Source: Aestuarierythrobacter sp037968495
GTDB taxonomy: Bacteria > Pseudomonadota > Alphaproteobacteria > Sphingomonadales > Sphingomonadaceae
Direction: 5' to 3'
Length of the DNA stretch: 64,000 bases
NCBI GenBank assembly: GCA_037968495.1
Contig: JBBKVP010000043.1
Location: 1-64,000, forward strand
Below are positions 17,153-27,793 of this stretch, one piece after another. Position numbers and translations under genes: made by a program. A model generated the notes under the pieces. The model had not been told where the DNA came from. It worked only from the letters and a program-made list of their open reading frames with translations, and did not search any database. Within the stretch, counting starts at the first letter, position 1, and each line of letters begins with the position of its first letter.

Positions 17153-17153
<1 letters not shown>
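16107..17153 (+). CDS. metH1: Methionine synthase, homocysteine-binding half
   Basis: A 348-residue protein equal to the N-terminal homocysteine S-methyltransferase module of cobalamin-dependent MetH. It contains the early motif KDGPYGTAIQ, GLNCSFGAEQLRAH with the first zinc cysteine and NALGGCCGSTFEH with the CC zinc ligands. The folate- and B12-binding parts are in the next gene, so MetH is split, as known in many alphaproteobacteria. ATG 16107 overlaps the metF stop by 4 bases and its own stop overlaps the next ATG by 1 (TGATG). Confidence 0.95.
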
Positions 17154-19780
<2,627 letters not shown>

Positions 19781-19794
19781 GCCACGAAAGGCCA

Positions 19795-20640
19795 ATGGGG
19801 ATTCGTCATATATTCGCTGTTTTCATCGCACTTTGTCTCGCGGCATGCGGTGCAGATGAAACAAATTACGCGGCTGGCGATCCGCTGCCCGAGCATCAGG
19901 CGTTTCAGCTTGAGTCAAAGGTCTTAGGAGAGACGCGCGAAATCGCCGTCTGGGCTCCGCCGGGCTACGCGGGCGGAGAAACGGAATATCCGGTCGTATA
20001 TATGCCCGATGGCGGGGTGAAGGAGGACTTCCCGCATATCGCCAACACGCTGGCCAAATTGGCTGAAGCTGGCGAGATTGCACCGGTCATTCTGGTGGGC
20101 GTAGCCAACACTGAGCGTGGCCGTGACATGACGCCAGATTCCCAGACAGCAGATGACGAGCAATACGCTCCTATGACCGACGGCGCGGCCAGTTTCCGCG
20201 CGTTCTGGCGTGATGAATTGATCCCGATGATCGAGGCGAAATACCGCACTAATGGCGAGCGCGCGATTGTCGGCGAATCGCTTGCCGGCCTGTTTGTCAT
20301 CGACAGCCTCCTGCGCGAGCCAAAGCTGTTCCAGCGGCACATCGCCGTGGATCCATCGCTCTGGTGGAACAATCACGCGCTCGTGCAAATGTCAGAGAGA
20401 TATTTCCGCACTATGGATGGTAAAGGCGTATCACTGTGGATCGCAAGCTCGGACGCGGCAGACATCAATGTCCACACTAACGCTCTGGCCAAAGTGCTGG
20501 AGATCAGCGCGCCCGAAACGCTGCGCTGGACTTATATGCCCAAACCGCAGGAGCAGCACAGCACCATCTACCGCGCGACCAAAGAAACGGCGTTCCGCTG
20601 GGCGCTTTGGCCAAACGAAGAAACCACACCGACAGAATAG
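19795..20640 (+). CDS. Esterase-family lipoprotein (alpha/beta hydrolase)
   Basis: A 281-residue protein of the Esterase D/IroE-like alpha/beta hydrolase family (Pfam Esterase type). It has a signal peptide with lipobox LAAC giving a lipidated C18, followed by a beta-sandwich start and the nucleophile elbow GESLAG with S162. The acid and histidine are likely D-rich and H near EQHSTIY at the end. It probably acts in the periplasm, membrane-anchored. Related enzymes cleave enterobactin esters or glucose esters, and no siderophore genes lie nearby, so the substrate is open. Confidence 0.82.
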   Translation: MGIRHIFAVFIALCLAACGADETNYAAGDPLPEHQAFQLESKVLGETREIAVWAPPGYAGGETEYPVVYMPDGGVKEDFPHIANTLAKLAEAGEIAPVILVGVANTERGRDMTPDSQTADDEQYAPMTDGAASFRAFWRDELIPMIEAKYRTNGERAIVGESLAGLFVIDSLLREPKLFQRHIAVDPSLWWNNHALVQMSERYFRTMDGKGVSLWIASSDAADINVHTNALAKVLEISAPETLRWTYMPKPQEQHSTIYRATKETAFRWALWPNEETTPTE

Positions 20641-20676
20641 TCGGGCACTTACATCCGCTCTGTGCATTGAGCGAAT

Positions 20677-22233
20677 ATGCCCGGCCCTATCCTTGTTCCG
20701 ATCCTCGGCGATCAGCTCACCCGCACGCTTGCCAGCCTGCGGGGGCGAACCAAGGACGATACCGTCATCCTGATGATGGAGGTCCGGGACGAGGCCACTT
20801 ACGTCAAACATCACAAGACCAAGATTGCGCTAATTTTTTCGGCCATGCGGCATTTTGCTGCTGAGCTGGAAAGCGCGAGTTGGACCGTCGATTACGTCTA
20901 TTTGACCGATGAGAAAAACACCCACAGCTTCTCCGGCGAAGTCGCTCGCGCTGCCAAACACCACGAGGCGCGCGAAGTTCGAGTTGTCGAATCCGGCGAA
21001 TGGCGTGTCCAGCAGGCCATGAAGGACTGGGATAGTGACCTCGATTGTCCGGTCGAAATTCTCGACGACGACCGGTTCCTGTGTTCGATTTCGGAATTCT
21101 TCGGCTGGGCGCAGGGCCGCAAGATGCTCCGCATGGAGAACTTCTACCACGAAATGCGGCGCAAGACCGGATTGCTGATGGATGGTGATAAGCCCGAGGG
21201 CGGCGAGTGGAATTACGACAAGGAGAACCGCGCTTCGCCTGACAAGAATATGGACGTTCCTGAAACGCCGAAATTTCCGCCTGACGATATCACGGCAGAG
21301 GTCATCGAGCTGGTCGAAAAAGAGTTCGGCGGCCACTTCGGCAGCCTTGAACATTTCGGCTGGCCGGTGACATCAGACGATGCCGATTCGACACTCGACA
21401 CGTTTGTCGAACAGCGTCTTGCAAATTTCGGCAAATATCAGGACGCCATGGTCCACGGGTCGGACGACCTTTTCCATTCTATGTTATCGACCTCGATCAA
21501 TCTCGGCATCCTCGATCCCATCAAATGCTGCGAGGCGGCCGAGGCGGCTTACAAAGCTGGCAAGGCACCGCTGAACGCGGTCGAGGGGTTTATCCGCCAG
21601 ATCATTGGCTGGCGCGAGTATATCCGTGGGATGTACTGGCTAGAAATGCCAGAACTGGCCGAGGCAAACGCGCTCGACGCAAACCGGCCGCTGCCCGAAT
21701 TCTACTGGACCGGCGAAACCGATATGCGCTGCATGGCCGATTGCGTGCGCTCCACGCATGAGAACGCCCACGCCCACCATATTCAGCGGCTGATGATCCT
21801 CGGCAACTTCGCGTTGATTGCTGGCATAAAGCCGCAAGAGGTCGAAGACTGGTTTCTGGTGGTCTATGCCGACGCTTATGAATGGGTCGAGCTGCCCAAC
21901 GTAGCAGCGATGGCACTCCATGCCGATGGCGGGAAGCTGGCCAGCAAGCCCTATGCAGCAAGCGGAAATTACATCAACAAGATGTCCGACTACTGCAAGG
22001 AATGCCGCTACTCCCCGTCCAAGAAAACCGGCGAAGGTGCGTGCCCCTTTAACCCGCTCTATTGGGATTTCATGGTCCGCAACCGCAATTTCCTCGAGAA
22101 GAACCCGCGCGTTTCACGAGTGTTCTCGACATGGGACCGGATGGATGAAGACAAGCGCAGTGACTATCTCGATAGCGCAAAGCAATTGCTGGAAGGTCTT
22201 AAGCCTGCGAAGGAAGGATGGGCGCGCGATTAG
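20677..22233 (+). CDS. phrB: Fe-S bacterial photolyase/cryptochrome (PhrB type)
   Basis: A 518-residue member of the Fe-S cluster-containing prokaryotic photolyase family, which uses FAD and blue light to repair (6-4) photoproducts. The four cluster cysteines are at C352, C440, C443 and C456 (RCMADC, then CKEC and GACPF). Each sits two residues after the corresponding PhrB cysteine as I recall it. The active-site histidine cluster HAHH is at 365-368. The protein starts MPGPILVPILGDQLTR with the antenna-binding domain. No cobalamin light sensor or other photobiology gene is adjacent. Confidence 0.9.
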   Translation: MPGPILVPILGDQLTRTLASLRGRTKDDTVILMMEVRDEATYVKHHKTKIALIFSAMRHFAAELESASWTVDYVYLTDEKNTHSFSGEVARAAKHHEAREVRVVESGEWRVQQAMKDWDSDLDCPVEILDDDRFLCSISEFFGWAQGRKMLRMENFYHEMRRKTGLLMDGDKPEGGEWNYDKENRASPDKNMDVPETPKFPPDDITAEVIELVEKEFGGHFGSLEHFGWPVTSDDADSTLDTFVEQRLANFGKYQDAMVHGSDDLFHSMLSTSINLGILDPIKCCEAAEAAYKAGKAPLNAVEGFIRQIIGWREYIRGMYWLEMPELAEANALDANRPLPEFYWTGETDMRCMADCVRSTHENAHAHHIQRLMILGNFALIAGIKPQEVEDWFLVVYADAYEWVELPNVAAMALHADGGKLASKPYAASGNYINKMSDYCKECRYSPSKKTGEGACPFNPLYWDFMVRNRNFLEKNPRVSRVFSTWDRMDEDKRSDYLDSAKQLLEGLKPAKEGWARD

Positions 22234-22979
22234 TCCGAATGTGCCCCCGCCGCGATGCCGCGAAAATGCTCCATCGCTGATCGCCACGGGCCGGGTCCGT
22301 AGCTAATCCGGGCAACTCCCAGCTCGGCTAAAGCCGCATTATTGGCCATATCTGGGAGCTGCATGACGTTAACCGGGAGCGGGCTCTTTTCGCACATGAC
22401 GGCAATGAGCGTGCTGTCGCTGAGGCCAGGCACGAAGAAAGACCGCGCACCGGCGTCCGCGTAGGCTGCAGCTCGCTCAAGAGCGCCTGATAGCAAATCG
22501 GGATCATTGGCATTTTCACCCGCCCGCAAGCGCTCAAGAAATATGTCGGTCCGCGCATTCACGAACAAACCGCTGGCAGCAACTGCCTCCATCAGTTTCG
22601 ATTGGCGGCCGGTCTCGACAAGTCCCTGACCGCCGATCACCTGATCTTCGAAATTGCATCCAACCACGCCCAAATCTGCCAATCGTTTCGCATTACGCGC
22701 GACACCCTCGGCATCTGCGGCATAACCAGCCTCGAAATCGACGGTGAGCGGCAAATCGGAAACGGCCAATATCTGCATCACCGCGCCGATCAGCAGATCG
22801 AAGGGGATTTCTTGCGCATCCTCGAAGCCCAGCGATCCCGCCAATGCGGAACTGCCAGTAGCGAGCGCCTCAGCACCAGCAGTCACAGCAATCTTGGCCG
22901 ATCCGGCATCCCAGATATTGCACAGGATCAACGGCTCGCCCCGCACATGCATCGCAGCGAATTTTTCGACGGGGTTCAT
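22230..22979 (-). CDS. Isocitrate lyase/PEP mutase family protein
   Basis: A 249-residue TIM-barrel protein of the ICL/PEP mutase superfamily. The metal/carboxylate motif is DFEAGYAAD with D81 and E83, followed by the NCxxEDQ-type GCNFEDQVI loop and FVNARTDIFLERL. Members include oxaloacetate decarboxylases, 2-methylisocitrate lyases and phosphonopyruvate hydrolases, and the sequence does not decide between them. The ATG overlaps the ada stop by 4 bases and it converges with the photolyase gene with a 4-base overlap. Confidence 0.88.
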   Translation of the reverse strand: MNPVEKFAAMHVRGEPLILCNIWDAGSAKIAVTAGAEALATGSSALAGSLGFEDAQEIPFDLLIGAVMQILAVSDLPLTVDFEAGYAADAEGVARNAKRLADLGVVGCNFEDQVIGGQGLVETGRQSKLMEAVAASGLFVNARTDIFLERLRAGENANDPDLLSGALERAAAYADAGARSFFVPGLSDSTLIAVMCEKSPLPVNVMQLPDMANNAALAELGVARISYGPGPWRSAMEHFRGIAAGAHSD

Positions 22980-24007
22980 TGTTCTTTTTCCAGAAGCTTA
23001 CGCTTTACTTCGAGGCCATAAGCATAGCCGCCCAGCAATCCGTTACTGCGGACCACCCGGTGGCAGGGGATCAGGACCGCAACATTGTTTGCGCCATTGG
23101 CAGAGCCTGCCGCGCGAACGGCCTTGGGCTTGCCAACCGAAGCGGCGATTTCAGCATAGGAGCGTGTTTCGCCCGGAGGGATGCGCCGCAGTTCCTGCCA
23201 GACAGCCTCCTGAAAGGCGGTGCCTTTGACATCGAGCGGAATGTCGTTGGCGGTTCCGGGTTGCTCCACCGCTGAGACAACCTTCGCCAGCAACGCGCCA
23301 AACTCTTCGCCCCCTTCAACTAACTCTGCGCGCGGGAATCGGCTTTCAAGCTGTTCCGGACCTTCATTGAAGGACAAGCGGCAAACGCCCTTATCCGTCG
23401 CGCCAACAAGCATGAGCCCGAGCGAAGTATCGACGACCGCCCAATGGATCGTCACGCCCGCGCCGCCATTCTTCCAAGCCGAAGCTGTCATGCCCAATCT
23501 CTCCTTCCCGTCTTCATAGAACCGCGACGGCGCATTGTAGCCAGCCGCGTAAATCGCATCGGTCACGCTATCCGCAGAGGCCAGTTCCTCACCGGCCCGT
23601 TCGCGGCGCACCGCTCGCTGGAACGCCGCCGGTGTCAGCCCAACATTGCGTTTGAATACGCGCTGGAAATGCGTCGGCGAATATCCTGTCGCCTCGGCCA
23701 GCTGGTCCAGCGACAGATTTCCTTCTGCGGCTTTCATCAGTTTCAAAGCCTTAGCGACAGCCGCCTCATCCCGCGAAACATCGTCCGGTGCACAGCGCTT
23801 GCAAGCACGCAATCCAGCCTGCCGCGCCTCTGCGCCATCAGCATAGAACTCCACATTCTTCCGCGCCGGATGCCGCGCTGCGCAGGACGGGCGGCAATAA
23901 ATCCCCGTCGAATGAACGCCCGTTACGAAGCGCCCGTCGAACGTCCGGTCACGCCGCATGACGGCGGACCAGGCATCCTCGTCTACGATGCCCGTCTCAG
24001 CTGTCAT
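22976..24007 (-). CDS. ada: Ada: methylphosphotriester/O6-methylguanine methyltransferase and activator
   Basis: The adaptive-response protein that repairs methylation damage and, once self-methylated, activates transcription. The 343-residue protein has the N-terminal zinc domain with C38, C42, C69 and C72, the same numbering as E. coli Ada. An AraC-type helix-turn-helix follows (SLDQLAEATGYSPTHFQRVFK), then a C-terminal O6-alkyltransferase domain with the acceptor cysteine in PCHRVVRSNG. I chose ATG 24007 (MTAETG) as giving this numbering. It overlaps the DUF1203 stop by 11 bases. Confidence 0.95.
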   Translation of the reverse strand: MTAETGIVDEDAWSAVMRRDRTFDGRFVTGVHSTGIYCRPSCAARHPARKNVEFYADGAEARQAGLRACKRCAPDDVSRDEAAVAKALKLMKAAEGNLSLDQLAEATGYSPTHFQRVFKRNVGLTPAAFQRAVRRERAGEELASADSVTDAIYAAGYNAPSRFYEDGKERLGMTASAWKNGGAGVTIHWAVVDTSLGLMLVGATDKGVCRLSFNEGPEQLESRFPRAELVEGGEEFGALLAKVVSAVEQPGTANDIPLDVKGTAFQEAVWQELRRIPPGETRSYAEIAASVGKPKAVRAAGSANGANNVAVLIPCHRVVRSNGLLGGYAYGLEVKRKLLEKEQ

Positions 24008-24470
24008 GTCGGTCAATTCTGGCAGCAAAGCAGCCATGTGCGGCATTATGGGCGTGAATATAGGCGATCCGGTTATCCTCCAGAAATCTGCGAATGGTTT
24101 GGTCCGCCTGCCCCGGTAAGGCAAGCCGCGCATCCGCGAGCATTCCATCCGCATCATATCCTCGCAGGGCAATCGGCTTGCCTTTGAATACTGGCGGACA
24201 TCGATCGATGTATTCCGCCGCTTCATTAGCGTCTCTTCTCACAAAAATCGCAAAGGAAGCGCGATATGGAGTTTCCACATCGTGATTGGTGTAATTTGCC
24301 AATAACAACTCCTCTCCCTCTTCGGCGTCACGCAAACTAACGCGGCACGGAAAACCGGAGGACGCCGATGCGATATGCTTTTCCGCGCGCAGGCTCCTCA
24401 ACCCAGCTACATCCAAGTCGAAAAGTGGTTCGAATTGGACTGGGTCGAGGCCGCGTATCTGATACGTCAT
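23997..24470 (-). CDS. DUF1203-family protein
   Basis: A 157-residue soluble protein matching the DUF1203 pattern: FPCRVSLRDAEEGEELLLANY in the first third, the ASFAIFVRR strand, then IALRGYDADGMLADARL and a His-rich end HAHNAAHGCF. Its function is unknown. I chose ATG 24470 (MTYQIRGLDP). Longer in-frame starts extend into upstream antisense DNA. It leads the minus-strand run DUF1203-ada-PEP-mutase-like, with its stop inside the ada start region, so it may belong to the alkylation response. Confidence 0.85.
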   Translation of the reverse strand: MTYQIRGLDPVQFEPLFDLDVAGLRSLRAEKHIASASSGFPCRVSLRDAEEGEELLLANYTNHDVETPYRASFAIFVRRDANEAAEYIDRCPPVFKGKPIALRGYDADGMLADARLALPGQADQTIRRFLEDNRIAYIHAHNAAHGCFAARIDRHDS

Positions 24471-24594
24471 TGTCTGATCCTTATCTCGCTTAGTCGAGGC
24501 CTGAATAGGCCTGCCTGAATGGGGCCGCTTCCCGAAAATTGCGTTCAAAGCAAAATTGCTGGTCAAGCCAATGCGTGGCCCGTATCCACCGTGC

Positions 24595-26160
24595 ATGATT
24601 TCTGCCCTCGCAAAACGCCTTGCCGCCATCAGTCTGCTGCTCTTGGCCTCCCTTACCATTACCGCGCCCGCTAGCGCCGATCCGTCAGATATCTCGGCGG
24701 CCGCTCGCGGTGTTGTTCGCGTGGTCATTGTTGATAGCGCAAATGGTGAAGTGATACCGGTCAGCCATGGCAGTGGCTTTGCCGTCACGTCCAAGAGGAT
24801 CGTGACTAACGCCCATGTGGTTGAAGAAGTCATCACAAACCCTGACCTGCGAATTGGCATTGTTCCGTCCGAAGGCGGCGAGGCGACCTATGCCAAAGTC
24901 ATCTCCATCTCGCGGCGCAACGATCTGGCGCTAATCGAGATTACGGGCGATTTGCGTTTGCCGGTTCTTACACTTGGCGGCGCGGACAACCCCGAAAGCG
25001 GCGACGTCACTGCGGTCGGCTATCCGATGAATGTCGATCAGGCACAGGGCCTGCAGATCAGCGATATTTTCAAGAGCCAACCGCCGGTGAAAAGTCGCGG
25101 CTCTTTGTCGGGCAACCGTCCATCGCGGCAATTCGATACGATCCTGCATACCGCCCCGATTGCACGCGGTAATTCCGGCGGCCCGCTGCTCGATAGCTGC
25201 GGGCGGGTGCTGGGCGTGAACAGCTTTGGCGCGGATTCGAATGGCGGCGATGCGGAGTTTTTCTTCGCGGTTTCGATGCGCGAACTGCTGCCATTCCTGC
25301 GTGCCAACAATATCACGCCGCGCGTCAATGGCATGCCGTGCCGCGACCTTGCCGATCTCGACGCAGCGGATCGCGCAGCCGCTGATCGCAAGCAAATGAG
25401 CGCAGCCGCAGCGACCGAACGCGCCGAAGCGGCAACAAGAAAGGCCCGCTCCAAGGCCCGCGAGGACGTACAATTCGAGATCATGGAAGAGCGTGAGAAC
25501 GCCATGGCCATCGCTGCGATGCTGCTGGTGATTGCGCTCGCCGCGGGCTTCTTCGCTTTTCAGGCCAAACAATCAGGCAATGAACGCCGCACGATTATCG
25601 CGGGCAGTATTGCCGGAATTGCACTGATCGCCGCCATCGCAATGTGGTTCACACGCCCCGGCATGTCAGAACTTGATGACCGGACCGCAGCTAAGGTGGC
25701 GGAAACCGGCGGCGAGACCTCAAACCCTGATGATCCGCTTAGCACTGCCAGCGTCGGCAAATTGCTCTGCACCATTGACGTCACCCGCAGCCGGATCACC
25801 GGCGCGCAAACCGATGATCTGCCGCTAGAATGGGGCGAAAATGGCTGCGTCAACGGCCGCACCCAATACGGCTTGTCGAGCGGCAAATGGAACCGTGTGT
25901 TCGTGCCCAATGATGAAGCGGTTGTGTCGGTAAACAGCTATGACGCGGACGCTGCTGAATATCGCGTCGAGCGTTACCTGCTAGGCCGAGCTGACATTAC
26001 CGAAGCCCGCAAGGAACGCGGCGGTTACAGAACTCCGCAATGCGGCGGCGGCGATGAGACCGCGCGCGATCTAGGCAACAAGCAGGAGACGATCCTGGCC
26101 CTGCTGCCCGACCGCCCGAACGAGCGGCTGGTCTATAATTGCCAGATTGAAGGCGAGTAG
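24595..26160 (+). CDS. Membrane-associated trypsin-like serine protease
   Basis: A 521-residue S1-fold protease: signal peptide (residues 1-28), protease domain to about 250 with triad H74 (TNAHVV), D110 (RRNDLALI) and S194 (ARGNSGGP), then a coiled Ala-rich stretch, two hydrophobic helices at about 303-322 and 333-352, and a 170-residue C-terminal domain of unknown type. There is no PDZ domain, unlike DegP. The protease probably faces the periplasm. The C-terminal region has CxxC-free extracellular-style beta composition. I chose ATG 24595 for the signal peptide. Confidence 0.87.
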   Translation: MISALAKRLAAISLLLLASLTITAPASADPSDISAAARGVVRVVIVDSANGEVIPVSHGSGFAVTSKRIVTNAHVVEEVITNPDLRIGIVPSEGGEATYAKVISISRRNDLALIEITGDLRLPVLTLGGADNPESGDVTAVGYPMNVDQAQGLQISDIFKSQPPVKSRGSLSGNRPSRQFDTILHTAPIARGNSGGPLLDSCGRVLGVNSFGADSNGGDAEFFFAVSMRELLPFLRANNITPRVNGMPCRDLADLDAADRAAADRKQMSAAAATERAEAATRKARSKAREDVQFEIMEERENAMAIAAMLLVIALAAGFFAFQAKQSGNERRTIIAGSIAGIALIAAIAMWFTRPGMSELDDRTAAKVAETGGETSNPDDPLSTASVGKLLCTIDVTRSRITGAQTDDLPLEWGENGCVNGRTQYGLSSGKWNRVFVPNDEAVVSVNSYDADAAEYRVERYLLGRADITEARKERGGYRTPQCGGGDETARDLGNKQETILALLPDRPNERLVYNCQIEGE

Positions 26161-26163
26161 CTC

Positions 26164-26991
26164 CTAAGCCGCAAGCGCCTCACCGCTGAGCGTGATGCGG
26201 TGCATTTCGCGGACGTGGCCTTGGTAGTCGTTCAAGGCGTTGTGCCATGTGCAGCGATTATCCCAGATCGCAATCGTCCCGGGCTTCCACTGCACGCGCG
26301 CCTGATTGTCCTCGCTCACAGCGGCATCATAGAGTCGGTTAAGCAGCGGGAGGCTTTCCTCGCGGGTTTTGCCGACGATGTTGATCGTGAAAGCGCTGTT
26401 TACATAGAGCAGCTTGCGACCTGTATGCGGGTGACGGATCACGATAGGATGCGTCGCGCCAGTTTTCTGGTGCTGGCCGCGCAATTCGCTGCCCATGTCG
26501 GATTTGGCGTATAGGCCGTCCTCTTCATAGACGTGGTCGGCGGTGTGATACGCTTCTAACCCTTCGATATCTTGCTTCAGCTCGGTCGAAAGCGAATCGT
26601 ACGCCGCGCCCATATGGGCATAAAGCGTGTCCCCGCCCTTCGGAGGAAGAACGCGCGCCACGAGGATTGAACCCATCGCCGGGATCTGGTCATAGGAATG
26701 ATCGGTATGCCATGCCCCGCCGATATTGGTTTCCTGATCCGCTTTCTTGCGTACGACAGCAATCTCGGGATGTTCATCCTCAAGCGGAAAATAATTATTG
26801 ATATCAATGCCGCCCCAACGCTTGGCAAAGGCAATATGCTGTTCAGGCGTTAGTTCCTGATCACGGAACACAGCGACACCATGGGTGTAGATAGCCTTCT
26901 TGATGGCCTCGAGATCATCGCCCGCCGCATCGGCAATTTGGATTCCGGAAATTTCCACACCGCATTCAGGGGCCATCGGGGTCAGTTTCAT
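26164..26991 (-). CDS. TauD/TfdA-family 2-oxoglutarate dioxygenase
   Basis: A 275-residue non-heme Fe(II)/2-oxoglutarate oxygenase. The facial triad starts with H95-x-D97 in AWHTDHSYDQ, the distal His is in DNRCTWHNALND, and REMHRITL supplies the Arg that binds 2-oxoglutarate. Family members hydroxylate taurine, 2,4-D, alpha-ketoglutarate-linked herbicides or fatty alcohols. Without a neighbouring transporter the substrate is not inferable. It is divergent from the atp genes and converges with the protease gene with a 3-base gap. Confidence 0.9.
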   Translation of the reverse strand: MKLTPMAPECGVEISGIQIADAAGDDLEAIKKAIYTHGVAVFRDQELTPEQHIAFAKRWGGIDINNYFPLEDEHPEIAVVRKKADQETNIGGAWHTDHSYDQIPAMGSILVARVLPPKGGDTLYAHMGAAYDSLSTELKQDIEGLEAYHTADHVYEEDGLYAKSDMGSELRGQHQKTGATHPIVIRHPHTGRKLLYVNSAFTINIVGKTREESLPLLNRLYDAAVSEDNQARVQWKPGTIAIWDNRCTWHNALNDYQGHVREMHRITLSGEALAA

Positions 26992-27206
26992 CGCATCTCT
27001 CCAAATTTGGCCACTGGGGGCTTTCTTTTGGGAACATTACATCATTATGGGGCGATGCATCAATCGTGAGGATTCTTGTCAGGAGTCGGCTTGCATCCGT
27101 TTCGGCTCAATGCTAGGCGCGCGCCGAGCGTGCCAGAGGGGTTTCTGACCTGTCGCTACGGCATACAAGACAATTCTTTTTCTGTGATCCAAGAGGACCT
27201 TCTCGC
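26992..27206. other. Spacer upstream of the atp genes
   Basis: A 215-base region between the dioxygenase and atpH, which should carry the atp promoter. AGAGGAC at 27192-27198 is the ribosome site for GTG 27207. I could not single out a -35/-10 pair with confidence. GGAAC at 27032 followed 17 bases later by CGAT resembles an EcfG-type promoter in three of four -10 bases, which is weak. Confidence 0.4.
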
Positions 27207-27791
27207 GTGGAGATTTCCGCCGGCATTCAGGCAAGCCTAGCAGGTCGCTACGCTTCCGCTCTATTCGAACTGGCTGCGGAAGCGGGCACGGTTACTGCTG
27301 TCGAGTCAGATCTCGGCAAGCTGCATGCCGCGCTGGGCGAATCGGACGAACTGGCCAGCCTCATTCATAATCCGCAAATTTCGCGTGGTGCCGCGCAACG
27401 GGCGATGGCGGGTGTTGGCTCGCTGCTCGGCTGCAGCGAGCTTACCCAGAACTTCCTCGGTGTGCTGGCACAGAACCGCCGCTTGGGCGACCTGCACGGT
27501 ATAATCCGCGCCTATCGCACCATCGCAGCGGCGCAGCGCGGCGAAGTAACTGCAGAAGTTACCAGCGCCCACGCATTGTCCGACGCGCAGCTCGACCAGC
27601 TGAAGCAAAAGCTGACGGCTCGCGAAGGCTGCACTGTAAAAATTGACGCGAATGTTGACCCCGAACTGCTTGGCGGCCTTGTCGTCACCATCGGTTCGAA
27701 GCGGATCGACGGTTCGATCAAAACACGACTTATCTCCCTTGCTAAAGAAATGAAGAAGGCTGACGGCGCAACCGCCGCTCAGAAAGGCTGA
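27207..27791 (+). CDS. atpH: ATP synthase F1 delta subunit
   Basis: The stator subunit joining F1 to the b subunits. The 194-residue protein begins GTG at 27207 with a good upstream SD and shows the delta signature GRYASALFELA near the N-terminus and the C-terminal VNPE/LLGGLVVTIGSKRIDGSIKTRL block. Spacing to atpA is 2 bases. The Fo genes (atpI, B, E, F) are not next to it, which is normal for alphaproteobacteria where F1 and Fo are separate operons. Confidence 0.96.
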   Translation: MEISAGIQASLAGRYASALFELAAEAGTVTAVESDLGKLHAALGESDELASLIHNPQISRGAAQRAMAGVGSLLGCSELTQNFLGVLAQNRRLGDLHGIIRAYRTIAAAQRGEVTAEVTSAHALSDAQLDQLKQKLTAREGCTVKIDANVDPELLGGLVVTIGSKRIDGSIKTRLISLAKEMKKADGATAAQKG

Positions 27792-27793
27792 AA

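Noticed and set aside
27032..27057. EcfG-like promoter upstream of atpH
   Set aside because: The GGAAC is intact but the -10 is CGAT, one mismatch in four. A match of this quality is expected by chance, and F1 genes are not usual EcfG targets.
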